Of a DNA stretch of 64,000 nucleotides, positions 30,001 to 41,722 are shown piece by piece. The stretch is from assembly GCA_029964075.1 (NCBI GenBank), contig CM057144.1, forward strand, positions 3,495,281-3,559,280, written 5' to 3'. A model generated the notes under the pieces. The model made no database searches and had not been told where the DNA came from. It saw nothing but the letters and a program-made list of their open reading frames with translations. Made by a program: the position numbers and the translations under genes. The number at the start of each line of letters is the position of its first letter. Positions within the stretch are counted from its first letter, which is position 1. The stretch is from Patiria pectinifera. Lineage: Eukaryota > Echinodermata > Asteroidea > Valvatida > Asterinidae.

Positions 30001-33000
30001 CCCGCTGACAGCCTACTCTATGGCAATTTCCACACAGAAAGAAATTCGGGCAAAATATTCTTGCTGATGTCCCATTTTCTCCACGAGTATTGGGTCTATG
30101 GACTTCAAACTTTTTGGACGTTGTAGCCTGACTAACTAGCTCTCCATATATGTCAAAAAATGTAAGAATTTTTCTTAACAAGATACCGCCAAGACGAGAT
30201 ATAGCATGTAAACAAACCACGGAGTGAAGCCCGCTGACAGCCTACTCTATGGCAATTTCCACACAGAAAGAAATTCGGGCAAAATATTCTTGCTTATGTC
30301 CCATTTTCTCCACGAGTATTGGGTCTATGGACTTCAAACTTTTTGGACGTTGTAGCCTGACTAACTAGCTCTCCATGCATGTCAAAAAAATGTCAGAATT
30401 TTTCATAACAAGATACCACCAAGACGAGATATAGCATGTAAACAAACCACGGAGTGAAGCCCGCTGACAGCCTACTCTATGGCAATTTCCACACAGAAAG
30501 AAATTCGGGCAAAATATTCTTGCTGATGTCCCATTTTCTCCACGAGTATTGGGTCTATGGACTTCAAACTTTTTGGACGTTGTAGCCTGACTAACTAGCT
30601 CTCCATAAATGTCAAAAAATGTCAGAATTTTTCATAACAAGATACCGCCAAGACGAGATATAGCATGTAAACAAACCACGGAGTGAAGCCCGCTGACAGC
30701 CTACTCTATGGCAATTTCCACACAGAAATAAAATCGGGCAAAATATTCTTGCTTATGTCCCATTTTCTCCACGAGTAGTAGGTCTATGGACTTCAAACTT
30801 TTTGGACGTTGTAGCCTGACTAACTAGCTCTCGATTCATGGCAAAAAAAATTAGAAATTTTTCATAACAAAATACCGCCTAGACGAGATATAGCATGTAA
30901 ACCACGGAGTGAAGCCCGCTGACAGCCTACTCTATGGCAATTTCCACACAGAAATAAAATCGGGCAAAATATTCTTGCTTATGTCCCATTTTCTCCACGA
31001 GTATTGGGTCTATGGACTTCAAACTTTTTGGACGTTGTAGCCTGACTAACTAGCTCTCCATACATGTCAAAAAAATTAGGAATTTTTCATAACAAGATAC
31101 CGCCAAGACGAGATATAGCATGTAAACAAACCACGGAGTGAAGCCCGCTGACAGCCTACTCTATGGCAATTTACACACAGAAATAAACTCGGGCAAAATA
31201 TTCTTGCTTATGTCCCAGTTTCTCCACAAGTCTTGGGTCCATGGACTTCAAAAATTTTGGACGTTGTAGCCTGACTAACTAGCTCTCCATACATGTCAAA
31301 AAATGTAGGAATTTTTCATAACAAGATACCGCCAAGACGAGATATAGCATGTAAACAAACCACGGAGTGAAGCCCGCTGACAGCCTACTCTATGGCAATT
31401 TCCACACAGAAATAAAATCGGGCAAAATATTCTTGCTTATGTCCCATTTTCTCCACGAGTATTGGGTCTATGGACTTCAAACTTTTTGGACGTTGTAGCC
31501 TGACTAACTAGCTCTCCATATATGTCAAAAAATGTCAGAATTTTTCATAACAAGATACCTTCAAGACGAGATATAGCATGTAAACAAACCACGGAGTGAA
31601 GCCCGCTGACAGCCTACTCTATGGCAATTTCTACACAGAAAGAAATTCGGGCAAAATATTCTTGCTTATGTCCCATTTTCTCCACGAGTATTGGGTCTAT
31701 GGACTTCAAACTTTTTGGACGTTGTAGCCTGACTAACTAGCTCTCCATAAATGTCAAAAAATTAGGAATTTTTCATAACAAGATACCGCCAAGACGAGAT
31801 ATAGCATGTAAACAAACCACGGAGTGAAGCCCGCTGACAGCCTACTCTATGGCAATTTCCACACAGAAAGAAATTCGGGCAAAATATTCTCGCTGATGTC
31901 CCATTTTCTCCACGAGTATTGGGTCTATGGACTTCAAACATTTTGGACGTTGTAGCCTGACTAACTAGCTCTCCATACATGTCAAAAAATGTAGGAATTT
32001 TTCATAACAAGATACCGCCAAGACGAGATATAGCATGTAAACAAACCACGGAGTGAAGCCCGCTGACAGCCTACTCTATGGCAATTTCCACACAGAAATA
32101 AAATCGGGCAAAATATTCTTGCTTATGTCCCATTTTCTCCACGAGTATTTGGTCTGTGGACTTCAAACTTTTTGGACGTTGTAGTCTGACTAACTAGCTC
32201 TCCATAAATGTCAAAAAATGTCAGAATTTTTCATAACAAGATACCGCCAAGACGAGATATAGCAGGTAAACAAACCACGGAGTGAAGCCCGCTGACAGCC
32301 TACTCTATGGCAATTTCCAAACAGAAAGAAATTCGGGCAAAATATTCTTGCTGATGTCCCATTTTCTCCACGAGTATTGGGTCTATGGACTTCAAACTTT
32401 TTGGACGTTGTAGCCTGACTAACTAGCTCTCCATAAATGTCAAAAAATGTCAGAATTTTTCATAACAAGATACCGCCAAGACGAGATATAGCATGTAAAC
32501 AAACCACGGAGTGAAGCCCGCTGACAGCCTACTCTATGGCAATTTCCACACAGAAATAAAATCGGGCAAAATATTCTTGCTTATGTCCCATTTTCTCCAC
32601 GAGTATTGGGTCTATGGACTTCAAACTTTTTGGACGTTGTAGCCTGTCTAACTAGCTCTCGATTCATGCCAAAAAAATTAGGAATTTTTTATAACAAAAT
32701 ACCGCCTAGACGAGATATAGCATGTAAACAAACCACGGAGTGAAGCCCGCTGACAGCCTACTCTATGGCAATTTCCACACAGAAATAAAATCGGGCAAAA
32801 TATTCTTGCTTATGTCCCATTTTCTCCACGAGTATTGGGTCTATGGACTTCAAACTTTTTGGACGTTGTAGCCTGTCTAACTAGCTCTCGATTCATGCCA
32901 AAAAAATGTCAGAATTTTTCATAACAAGATACCGCCAAGACGAGATATAGCATGTAAACAAACCACGGAGTGAAGCCCGCTGACAGCCTACTCTATGGCA

Positions 33001-33072
33001 ATTTCCACACAGAAATAAACTCGGGCAAAATATTCTTGCTTATGTCCCAGTTTCTCCACAAGTCTTGGGTCT
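1..33072. repeat. Tandem satellite array, 229-bp monomer, about 144 copies
   Basis: The same 229-bp unit, taken here to start at CATGTAAACAAACC, recurs head to tail from base 1 (next starts at 230 and 459) until homology breaks at about 33072. Monomers differ by a few substitutions and 1-2-bp indels. Variation concentrates at monomer positions 61-71, 91-98, 135-140 and 182-197; the stretches 1-60 and 141-172 are nearly invariant. The array runs off the left edge, so its true size is larger. The length and homogeneity are those of a pericentromeric, centromeric or subtelomeric satellite; which of these cannot be told from sequence. No gene lies within it. The recurring minus-strand reading frames of about 75 codons come from the monomer itself and shift frame at each unit because 229 is not a multiple of 3. 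I do not recognise the satellite family. Confidence 0.97.
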
Positions 33073-34365
33073 AAAGACCTGCTTGTTTTTGCATGTTGTA
33101 GAATTAATCAGCAGCTTTCTAACAACGTAGAGTTTGCTTAGAATATTCTATTTTAAGGTACCTTTAGATTGAGATACAGAGAGGCGGCGTTGCCTGGCCC
33201 TGACAGGCCTTGCTTTGGGTTTACTGCACAAATCGCAACTTGCGGGATTGAGTGACTACATCTTGCATTTTCTCCACAAGTCTCTAATCTATAGACTTGT
33301 TTATTTTTGCATAATGTAGACCTAATCAGCAGCTTTCGAACAAGGTAGAGTTTGTCAACAATTTCCAATTTAAGGTTCCTTTTGATCGACATATAGAGAG
33401 GCGGTGTTGCATGTGGCTGACATGCCTTGCTATGGGATTTAATGCAGAAAACGCAACTAGCGAGATTGAGTGAATACATCTTCTGTTTTCTGCAAAAGTC
33501 TTGGGTCTAAAGACTTCCTTGTTTTTGCATGTTGTAAACCTAATCAGCAGCTTTCGAACAACGTAGAGTGGGTCTATAATTAACTGTTGTAAGGTACCTT
33601 TTGATCTACACATAGAGAGGCGATGTTGTGCGGCACTGACAGGCCTTGCTATGGGATTAACTGCACAAAACGAAACTAGCTGGATTCAGAGAGTACATCT
33701 TGCTTTTTCTCCACAAGTCTTGGGTCTCAATACTTGCTTGTTTTTGCATGTTGTAGACCTACTCAGCAGCATTTGAACAAGCTAGAAGTTGACTACAATT
33801 TTATGTTTTAAGGTACCTTTTGATCGACATTTATGAAGGCGGTTATGTGTGGCTCTGACAGGCCTTGCTATGGGATTTACTGCACAAAACTAAACTAGAT
33901 GGATCCACTGACTACATCTTGCATTTTCTCCTCGAGTCTCGGGTCTCAAGACTTGCTTGTTTTTTGTATGTTGTAGACCTAATCAACAGCTTTTGAACAA
34001 CGTAGAGTTTGTCTACAATTTCCTGTTTTAAGGTAACTTTTGATCGACTTTCAGAGAGGCGGTGTTGTATGGCTCTGACAGGCCTTGCTATGGGATTTAC
34101 TGCACAAAACGCAACTAGCGCGATTCAGTGACTACACCTTGCATTTTCTCCACAAGTTTTGCAATTTTGGGTCTCAAGACTTGCTTGGTACCTTTTGATC
34201 GAGAGTCAGAGAGGCGGTGTTGTATGGCTCTGACAGGCCTTGCTATGGGATTTACTGCACAAAACGCAACTAGCTGGATCCAGTGACTACATCTTGCATT
34301 TTCTCCTCAAGTCTTGGGTCTTAAGACTTGCTTGTCTTTGCATGTTGTAGACCTATAACCAGACC
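33073..34365. repeat. Degenerate edge monomers of a related ~219-bp repeat
   Basis: After the last clean monomer, about six diverged units follow, marked by recurring TTGGGT/CGGGT near 33065, 33501, 33720, 33940, 34167 and 34314 (a decayed one near 33283). Spacing is 218-220 bp, then 227 and a truncated 147. They share with the 229-bp satellite the blocks CTGACAG..CT..CTATGG, TTTTCTCCAC(A/G)AGT.TTGGGTCT and GTTGTAG.CCT, in the same order and orientation, so they are homologous. Each also carries AAGGTACCTTTTGATCGAC and AGAGAGGCGGTGTTG, absent from the satellite. The last two units have an internal deletion. This looks like the old, no longer homogenised border of the array. Confidence 0.9.
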
Positions 34366-34384
34366 TATAATAAAGGCTGATGTC

Positions 34385-34755
34385 GTTGGGGATAGGAATC
34401 ATTTGCCCTTGAGCATTATTACTTCTTGCCATAATGACTGATAGCCAGGCAAATGATTCCAATCCCAGGTGAAGCCCAATTTACAATATGAGGGATTTTA
34501 CACAGCTTACTTACACAGTACAGAAATTGGGTAAGGAAAGGAACTTGGTCACATTGTCCAAAATTTTTGTTGCGATCAACTGACCATTGTGTAGCACTGA
34601 TGCAAAACTGAAAATAAATGAAACTCATCATAGCCTAGGGGTAGAGGCCAATGCGTAGAAGTATCAGCAAGACCAAACAATTTCAATTGACCTCATGGTT
34701 TTGTAGTTATCTTAAATAGGCAGACGGACACTTTTTAGGACATACTGTGCCATTA
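34385..34755. repeat. Dispersed repeat with foldback head, copy A
   Basis: This segment aligns with 52160-52470: both have GATAGCCAGGC..TGATT..AAT.CCCA, GGATTTTACA.AGCTTAC and CACTTTTTTAGGACATACTG in the same order. The first about 80 bp form an inverted repeat (GGAATCATTTGCC against GGCAAATGATTCC at about 34397-34461). It is a non-coding mobile-element relic of unknown family. Confidence 0.7.
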
Positions 34756-34778
34756 ATTTCTGAAGAATCCAAACTCAC

Positions 34779-34861
34779 CATATTTGATTCCTCTGAGTTG
34801 CCGGAAGATGTCCCCGTGTCTCCGAATTAAGGATCTCATTTTAATTAGTTTCAATTGATAT
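34779..34861 (-). CDS. Candidate orphan coding exon, unrecognised
   Basis: On the minus strand this 83-nt stretch is bounded by a good acceptor (TTTCGTTTGCAG) and a good donor (ATG|GTGAGT). It contains an ATG at 34839 that opens a reading frame of 20 codons plus one base, MRSLIRRHGDIF..LRGIKY, rich in Arg. It would be a first coding exon with its 5' UTR exon upstream, perhaps near 36 kb. I do not recognise the peptide. Any next exon would have to lie in repeat sequence below 34755 or beyond the satellite, so this may be a relic of a gene interrupted by the satellite, or chance. Confidence 0.25.
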
Positions 34862-35125
34862 CTGCAAACGAAATAGAATTCAGTTTTGTAATCATGTTTG
34901 CACCGCAGCAGTGGCGAAAAGCACACTTACAGTTGAAGGACAGATATAGTCCGGTTGAAAATGTTCGTTAAGACAAGGTAAAAATTAATGAGTGTGTACA
35001 CTATGACGGTGTGGCTGGTCACTTTAACTTACTTTTAAAAACGGTTGTGCCATTTATATAATTCTAAAAAAAATCTTGTTCCGTCAGAGTTATCTGTTCC
35101 TGACCTTTTATTGTTGGATTGTACT

Positions 35126-35402
35126 CAAATTTCCTGGGTTAATTTTACAAAAGAAAGGGTGAAAACTGGAACTACCCAAACTTGGCTTGTTCTATAACCA
35201 ATCGTTTGGGTTAGAATTTCTGCTAAATTCAACCAACACTTGTGGTCATTCAAGACCAAATTTAATTTGGTCTTGTATGACTAAAACTTTTGGTTGAACA
35301 TAACAGAAACTCTAACCCAAACAATTGGTTATAGAACAACCCAAGTTTGGGTAGTTCCAGTTTTCACCCTTTCTTGTGTAAAATTAACCCAGGCAATTTT
35401 TC
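35126..35402. mobile_element. Large foldback (inverted-repeat) MITE
   Basis: Two arms of about 135 bp are near-perfect reverse complements. The left arm begins near TTTCCTGGGTTAATTTTAC and the right arm ends with AAATTAACCCAGGCAATTTT. The centre, near 35265, is an AGACCAAATT/AATTTGGTCT palindrome. There is no coding capacity. I could not identify a clear target-site duplication. Confidence 0.85.
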
Positions 35403-37502
35403 AGTGAAGTCTTTCTCCTTTTTTGACAAAATTTGCAATGACTTACCACTTCGAAATACATGTATAATTAGGCCTATAGGCCTATGTTGGGTAGAAAATG
35501 TGGTTTAGGATATTGCGTTCTCACTGCACAGTTTATTTTTATTTTTTATTTATGTTCCATTTTTGCAAAGCATGCCCGTGTTTGTCATACTGTCATAAAT
35601 TCGCAAAACATTTAGCAATCGACAACAGACCATGTTAACGTCAAAATGACACCAGCACGCATCGACATGTAGACGTATAACAATGTGGGGATTTTATCCA
35701 CCCAGCAGTAATTTTCTTAATCGTAACAGGCGGAAATGAAGGGCCACAGGTCCATATTCAAAACCTAGCTTTGTTAATACAGCTGCAGCCACAGGACACG
35801 TTTTGCGGAACTCCTCAGTCAAAAAAAGATTTCGGGTCGCCTAAAGACAAATAATGGCTGGCCGTCAACTTCACAAAATCTAATGGCTTTACTTACTTTG
35901 GATGCACGACTGTGACGCATACCTTTTCCTTCTTCCGTGTGTTCCGGTCGTCAAATTACATGTTTGAGGTCATTAACATTCAAGGCCGCTTGACGAGAAA
36001 ACTTGGAGTAGCAGTATAAAGCCACGACGTCTCCATCTTGTCTATCGTTCGTTAGTGCAACACCCAACACACCACGTCCTGGCTCGCCGTCAGCAGGGCT
36101 GTGTTAATGCCCTGAATATGTAGGCTATAATAGGCTCGAGTGTTTATGGAGCGCCCATACCACACGTAGCTCAAAAGAATACATTTTTCCTCCTTCGTTC
36201 TTGTGTTCATGGAAAAGACCGTATCCCCTGTCTGAGCATGGCGATTGCAATTTGAACAGCACAATAACTCCATGAAGTCACAATAATTATTACACGTAGC
36301 CTAATCTCCTGCTAATTCGCAGCGCTAGCGGCTGGTCCGGTAAAAAAAAGTTATTACTGTCTGAGCGCGGTTCGAACTATCGATGATATTATGTTCATAA
36401 CGGAGTGATGCAGTGGTATAGCCTTTTCACACTGTCGTCCTCTAGCCTCCATAACAACACGGGTCCACCTTGCAATGGAACCGGGTCCCTTGTAAACGGG
36501 TCGCTGTAGAGTTTGGATTTTCTACCAGGGTGTAGAGCTTCTCAACCCTGGTCCCGACCAGGGCTGGATTTTACCCGTGTAGAGTGCTGGACTCGTGAAG
36601 TAGCCGTGTAGAATTCTTGCTATATAATAGCGTGAGAAGGGTTCCTGAAATCTGTTGGATATGGGTCCAACAGGAAGATTTGAGATGGTGTGAATTAAAA
36701 GGCCCGCGGGGGAGGGGTCTCAAATGTTGACATCACTGTTTAATGTGGCCAAAATAACACACAAACGGATGCTGAATGTTTTAATTGATCGGCGATTGGC
36801 AATCGTGGTGACGTCACAACCAGGGAAAATGGTCTATCAACCTCGTCCTCAGTGCTTACTTTATTTCCAACCTCGTTTCCAATAATAAGCCCTGGATAGG
36901 AAACTTTCTCCCTGCATCCTGATTCGATACCGCACTTGGCTAGTAATGGATTAATATCGTGTACTTGGTGCTGTTTATTCACAACGTGCTGTACGTGTTT
37001 TCGCGATCATTCGTCCACGCCTTCTTGAAAATATTCATTTCCTTTCCCATCTTGTTAATATTAATATGAAATGTGATACTGCATTTTGTCTCGTTAAGAT
37101 CGTAACAGTTTAATAAAAATAAAATCATGTTTTTGTAACTCGCGCCGTGCTCGCGCTGCGACGAATTGATTGTTTTTACCCCAGACACCGCATACAAAAA
37201 CAAACGCAAATGTAACGCACAGACAGGCATCAGACTAGTCCTCATTTGCATACGTGTTCAAAAATCTTGCACATGCAATATTAATGATCCAATACCAGGG
37301 TGAGAGAGCAGGTAGTGGTGGGTGCGTACTGCTCGGCACGCTTGGGAAGAGGTTAATGGTCTATGTACCTGAAATATCACAATCACGATAACATGAAATT
37401 GAACGTTATCATATTTGGCAATTTAGTTTATACAGAAATCTTAACAACTCCCGTTATAAAAAGGCTCAGTTCACAGTTGCTCTCCCCGGGTCCCGTGCGC
37501 CC
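35403..37502. other. Intergenic, no gene recognised
   Basis: No open frame here has splice sites or similarity I recognise. It includes a TAGGCCTATAGGCCTA run near 35470 and a CpG-richer stretch at about 35880-36300. The longest open frames (about 70-90 codons on the minus strand) look random. Confidence 0.6.
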
Positions 37503-38236
37503 ATTCTGGAATTTGTATTCTCTTGGAGACATTTCTTTGTTCTCGTGTAGTAAAGTTTTCGAGTTTGAAATTGAAGTTTCAAAATGCTCTTATTTTAACC
37601 AGAATTAATTTCCTGGGCTGAAATTTGGACTAAATATCCCTTTTCTAAAACTCTTCCATTTGCGACTGATCCACCTACCTTGGAAATTCCTAGTTTTTGA
37701 GTAAAATCCATATATCTATTTCGTGAAATTCTTGTGGAGACGTAATCATCTATAGAAATGTTCTTGTGGAGACGTATACAATCTTTTGTTCCCTATTGTG
37801 TGCATGTCTCCGTAAGGTAGTAAATTCCAGCACGCTTTATCACACACACACCCACCCACCCACCCCTACTGGAATTTGTATCACTATGGAGACATTATTG
37901 TTTTCTTTCATCTCGTGTAGTAAAGTTTTCGAGTTTGAAAGTGAAGTTTCAAAATGCTCTTATTTTAACCAGAATTAATTTCATTGGCTGAAATTTGGAC
38001 TTAATATCCCTTTTCTAAATCTCTTCCATTTGCGACGGATCAACCCACCTTGGAAATTCCTGGTTTTTCAGTAAAATCCATATATCTATTTCGTGAAAAT
38101 CTTGTGGGGACGTATCCATCTATAGAAATTGTCCTGTGGAGACGTATACAATCTTTTGTTCCCTATTGTGCACACGTCTCCAGAGGGCACGGTGTACCAA
38201 CACACACACACACACCCACACACAAAAGTCAACCAC
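37503..38236. repeat. Tandem duplication, ~370-bp unit, with CA/CCCA microsatellites
   Basis: CTCGTGTAGTAAAGTTTTCGAG occurs at about 37542 and about 37912, and the similarity runs on through CCATATATCTATTTCGTG and ACAATCTTTTGTTCCCTATTG. The two units span about 37505-37867 and 37868-38236. Each ends in a CA-rich microsatellite (about 37840-37866 and 38199-38224), which may have mediated the duplication. The open frames across it are duplicated along with it and are not convincing genes. Confidence 0.85.
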
Positions 38237-39751
38237 AATAAAGCTGGTCACAGAACGCACAAATCTCTAATCGATTGATTCATACGTTTTTTTCCATACA
38301 TAATAGGCCGAATTTAGCCCATTTATTAGCGTTACGGGATAAACCTGTACGATAGCACTGCTCGGCTCTCAAGTAACAGTCAGTGATCATTGAGATGGGT
38401 AAAGGAAGACACTAGGCTGGCCCTCTGGGACCGTCAAAAACCCAGATCGCTTGAAAAAAGTCGAACATAAAGCAGCTCGCTTTGTGTGCATTGCACGTGA
38501 CAGATGTTTTCAAGTCTTGGTTGGTCATAAATCAAGGGAAATTGTATTAAGCTGTTTATTCTTTGGAAAAAAAATCATTGATGTATGCATGCGCATAAAC
38601 CCAAACGCTATACAGGGTGGTGCAAAAGAAGGAAACCCACTTTTGACAGGAGTTTTAACCCTCTTACTTTACTTAATTGAACTGTGGGGGCTTTTATAAT
38701 GTAGTGAAGTATAGCTCTTCAACCATACATGGTGAAAATATCTTTTAAAAAATCGCAAGAATAGTGTTATTATGCTAATTTGAATACAAGTCACCAAAAT
38801 CACTGTTGTCCACGTGTAAGTCTAGTGTAGTGATTTTTTTCTTCAAATCAAGCTCCGGAGCTCAGTCGAGCGGACAAACAGGTTTGGCACATGACATTTT
38901 TAAACTACCATATCTCAGAGACAAAATATGCATTTGCAATCTTTTTTTCGTCACTTACGTTTAAAGATCAATTAAAGATTATGTTTGAATTTTTGAAATA
39001 TCCTCAGCAAGTAGGTCAAAAATGTGTTGCCAAAAGGGGGTTTCCTTCTTTTTGCAGCCTGTAGGCACAAACTCTATGATAGTCAAGGTGCCAGAACATT
39101 TGTGGAAATATATGTAACCCATACAGGCACTGATCGTCATTTTATACAGGAATCGTGAAACAGTGGAATAAACGTCTACAGTATATAGGCCTAATGGATG
39201 AAATTGATAGAGCTTGTGCGTTAAGGCGGAGTTAGAGGGCACTGTTTTGTATTACTTGAACAGGCATTAGTAAACCCTTTGTGCAAGAAGCGACAAATTA
39301 TTCTCGTTCTGTGGACTAAAACACGCATAATTTTTAATAGGAAAACAACTAATTTGGCCACAATTTTGGAAGCCCTATTCGTTAAATGTGAGTGGATATA
39401 GCTGAAAGCCTGCATTAGGTATCCGTTGAGTAAACAATATGATAATGACGATAGACAGACACTGTCCATCTGTGCTGTGTTTAAGCAGTCTGTGTGTCAG
39501 TCCAAAGTACATGATTTCATTAATTGGCTGTCAGTTTAATATTTAATAGGACACTTTGAACGGTGCATGTAATTTTTCCTTTTAGGCCTAGTGCCACAAC
39601 GTACGTCTTTCACTTGTAAATGCATGATGTTGTTCAGAGAGCAGCCATTTTCACAGTCATAGTTGGCATAGAGTGCAGTCGCACTGTCGTCGAAGACTGG
39701 AGGAGATTAAGTAGAATTTGGTGGATTATTTAGTTGACCAATCCTGTCAGG
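38237..39751. other. Intergenic upstream of TMEM45-like gene
   Basis: AT-rich sequence with no recognised gene. The promoter and any 5' UTR exon of the following gene should lie in its distal part. TTATTTAG just before 39734 could be a 3' splice site for an upstream non-coding exon, but this is unproven. Confidence 0.5.
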
Positions 39752-40525
39752 ATGGGCACCTTTATAGGACATATTATCCCCGGTGTTTTCTTCATGGTCC
39801 TTGCTATATGGAACTTGCTTCGACCGTGTTTTCACTTCAGACCCTCAAGAAACACCAGTTGCTGCCACCAGTTCAAGAAGTTGCTGCTTAATCCCGTCTT
39901 CATGGAAGGAGTTGTGAAAGTCATCGGCACGGTGGCAGCTGCAATCGGGGAGCTGTGGTGGGGCGGTTGGAAGATCTCAAGTGGCGGTTCATTCAGGAGC
40001 CTCAACAATTACCAACACGCCACAATGTACAGCTTCTTCGGGCTGGCGGGACTGGTGGAGCTCCTCAGCGTGACATGCCTCAAGCTCCGGCCAGGACTTG
40101 ATAAAATATTTCAGGCCACGGCATTCGCCGTGGAAGGGTTTCTGTTTTACTACCATCTACACGGCCGTTCGGCTGTCGACGTGAGACTGCATGTTCTCTT
40201 GGTGCTTGCCATAGCTGGATGCGCCGTTGGCTCACTGTTGGAAGCTCTCGTTGACGTACCATCTGAGGCACACCCATCCTTCTTCAGATATGTGTGGATT
40301 ACTTGTACCATCCTGCAGGGCACGTGGTTTATCCAGACAGGTTTTGTACTGTACAACCCCTGGCATACTGGACCCAATTCTTGGATAAGTGATGAACTAT
40401 CGGCACTCAGTATACTGACCGCTAGCTACGCGTGGCACATACTTCTTTCTGTTTTCATCACTGCATTTGTTGACACTTTAGTGAATCTATGTGTGAGGAG
40501 AAGATCAAGACGGGATTCAAACTGA
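39752..40525 (+). CDS. TMEM45-family (DUF716) multipass membrane protein, intact single exon
   Basis: The 257-residue frame starts at the ATG giving MGTFIGHIIPGVFF, which matches the family's typical MG.F.GH..PG.FF opening; the codons before it in frame lack an ATG. Seven hydrophobic segments can be seen: about 8-23, 49-71, 88-110, 119-137, 145-167, 180-201 and 216-248. The conserved family features are HATMYSFFGLAG (89-100), EGFLFYYHLHGR (128-139) and LQGTWFIQTGFVLY (188-201). The tail is basic (RRRSRRDSN). Vertebrate TMEM45A/B are similar in length (about 275) and spread over several exons, whereas here the whole coding sequence is uninterrupted, so it may be a retrocopy under selection or an intron-poor lineage form. 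Family members sit in endomembranes or the plasma membrane; the biochemical role is not settled. The frame is free of stops and frameshifts. It is convergent with ECT2. TMEM45A and TMEM45B orthology cannot be separated. Confidence 0.9.
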   Translation: MGTFIGHIIPGVFFMVLAIWNLLRPCFHFRPSRNTSCCHQFKKLLLNPVFMEGVVKVIGTVAAAIGELWWGGWKISSGGSFRSLNNYQHATMYSFFGLAGLVELLSVTCLKLRPGLDKIFQATAFAVEGFLFYYHLHGRSAVDVRLHVLLVLAIAGCAVGSLLEALVDVPSEAHPSFFRYVWITCTILQGTWFIQTGFVLYNPWHTGPNSWISDELSALSILTASYAWHILLSVFITAFVDTLVNLCVRRRSRRDSN

Positions 40526-41722
40526 TACTTTCTAAATACTGTGTACAAAAGGGTCAACATGAGTTAGCAATGTGTGGAAACCACTGCATCGGATAATACG
40601 AGGTTCGTATACAACGAACATTTGTGTCAAGTCCAGCGGATTATGTACTAACGGGAGTTGACCGAATTAAGTACGGAGCAGGGTAAACCTGTTTAATGCT
40701 TGTATCATATGTTAATCGGCTTCCTCAAAATATGTTTACGTAGACTACATGCACACAAGACTTCACGATCAATGAAAGGCTGGGAAGCTATTCACATTTG
40801 GTTTGGGGCCAGAAGTGTAACATAATTCATTTGAAATGTGAATTGCCATATTATTTTTTTAACAAAAACTCATCTGGCATTCAAAAATATCTCACAAATG
40901 CTCCTGTCTATTTTGGTTTTTTTAACAAACCAGGTAATACCCAATCCAAATCAAGATTTTGAGTGTTTTGCTTTGCTATTAAATAGTGGTGTCAATTTCA
41001 ATGGTTTGAAATGTATATGTAATGTAGGTATTCAAAACATTAACTACATGTAGTATCATTTTTGGGACAGCTTCCAAGCATGTGGAACCAGGCCATATTT
41101 GAATACTTACTTGTAAATCACACACAAAAACTTTAAAAAGATTGAAATACATTGCCCAATGTGTGTTACTGTAGAACTTATGTTTACGAAGATATAGCAT
41201 ATGTACCATGTTCATACTTGTTTTCTATTCATAGTCACTTTTCAATGGTAAAGCAATTTCAAGTTAGGCCAACTTTTGCTGCTCATAAAAATTCACGCTT
41301 CTGGATCTACTATTTGAAAATTACATTTTTTTGTACATTGCCATTTATCACGCAATGTGATTTAGGGGAAAATGCAAAACTTGGCTGTACTCTGAGGTAG
41401 GGCCTACCCTTTTAAACCCTTGTGGTAAACCCCAAGATACCAACTGTTTAATTTTGCATTCTCTCCTCATTACTTGCAGATCCTTACTTAATGAGATTTC
41501 ATATCCAACAATGATTGTCAGGACTGAGAGACTGAGCAGTTTCGTTTGAAAAAAAAAGGGATTCTCAGACACTTTATTGATCCAAATATGGCACACAAAA
41601 TTTGCATATTTAATTAGTTAAAATAGTGAATCATTCTTTTTAAATATTACAATTTACAAACTATCGCTTTTAAGACTGTCTTGAAATAAGTCACTTCCCT
41701 TGATTGATTTATCATATCATGA
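40526..41722. other. 3' flank of TMEM45-like gene, intergenic
   Basis: AT-rich and non-coding. ATTAAA at about 40979 could serve as a polyadenylation signal for the upstream gene, but there are other AT-rich candidates. No second gene is recognised. Confidence 0.5.

Noticed and set aside
2924-31980. Repeated minus-strand frames of 70-100 codons (MYGELVSQATTS..)
   Set aside because: They are the satellite monomer read through once. Frame shifts at each unit because 229 is not a multiple of 3, and substitutions show no coding pattern.
1-33072. CENP-B-box-like motif in the satellite (TTCGGGCAAAA)
   Set aside because: It has TTCG and the spaced A but lacks the CGGG half required by the NTTCGNNNNANNCGGGN core.
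1-33072. CRISPR-like array
   Set aside because: The repeats are contiguous with no unique spacers, the unit is 229 bp, and the genome is eukaryotic.
34500-34620. Possible second exon for the orphan exon (frame CTACACAATGGTCAG..)
   Set aside because: It lies inside the dispersed repeat that also occurs at 52160-52470, so the splice-like signals are part of the repeat.
39734-39751. Upstream extension of the TMEM45-like frame
   Set aside because: The in-frame codon is TTG; the family-typical start is the ATG at 39752.
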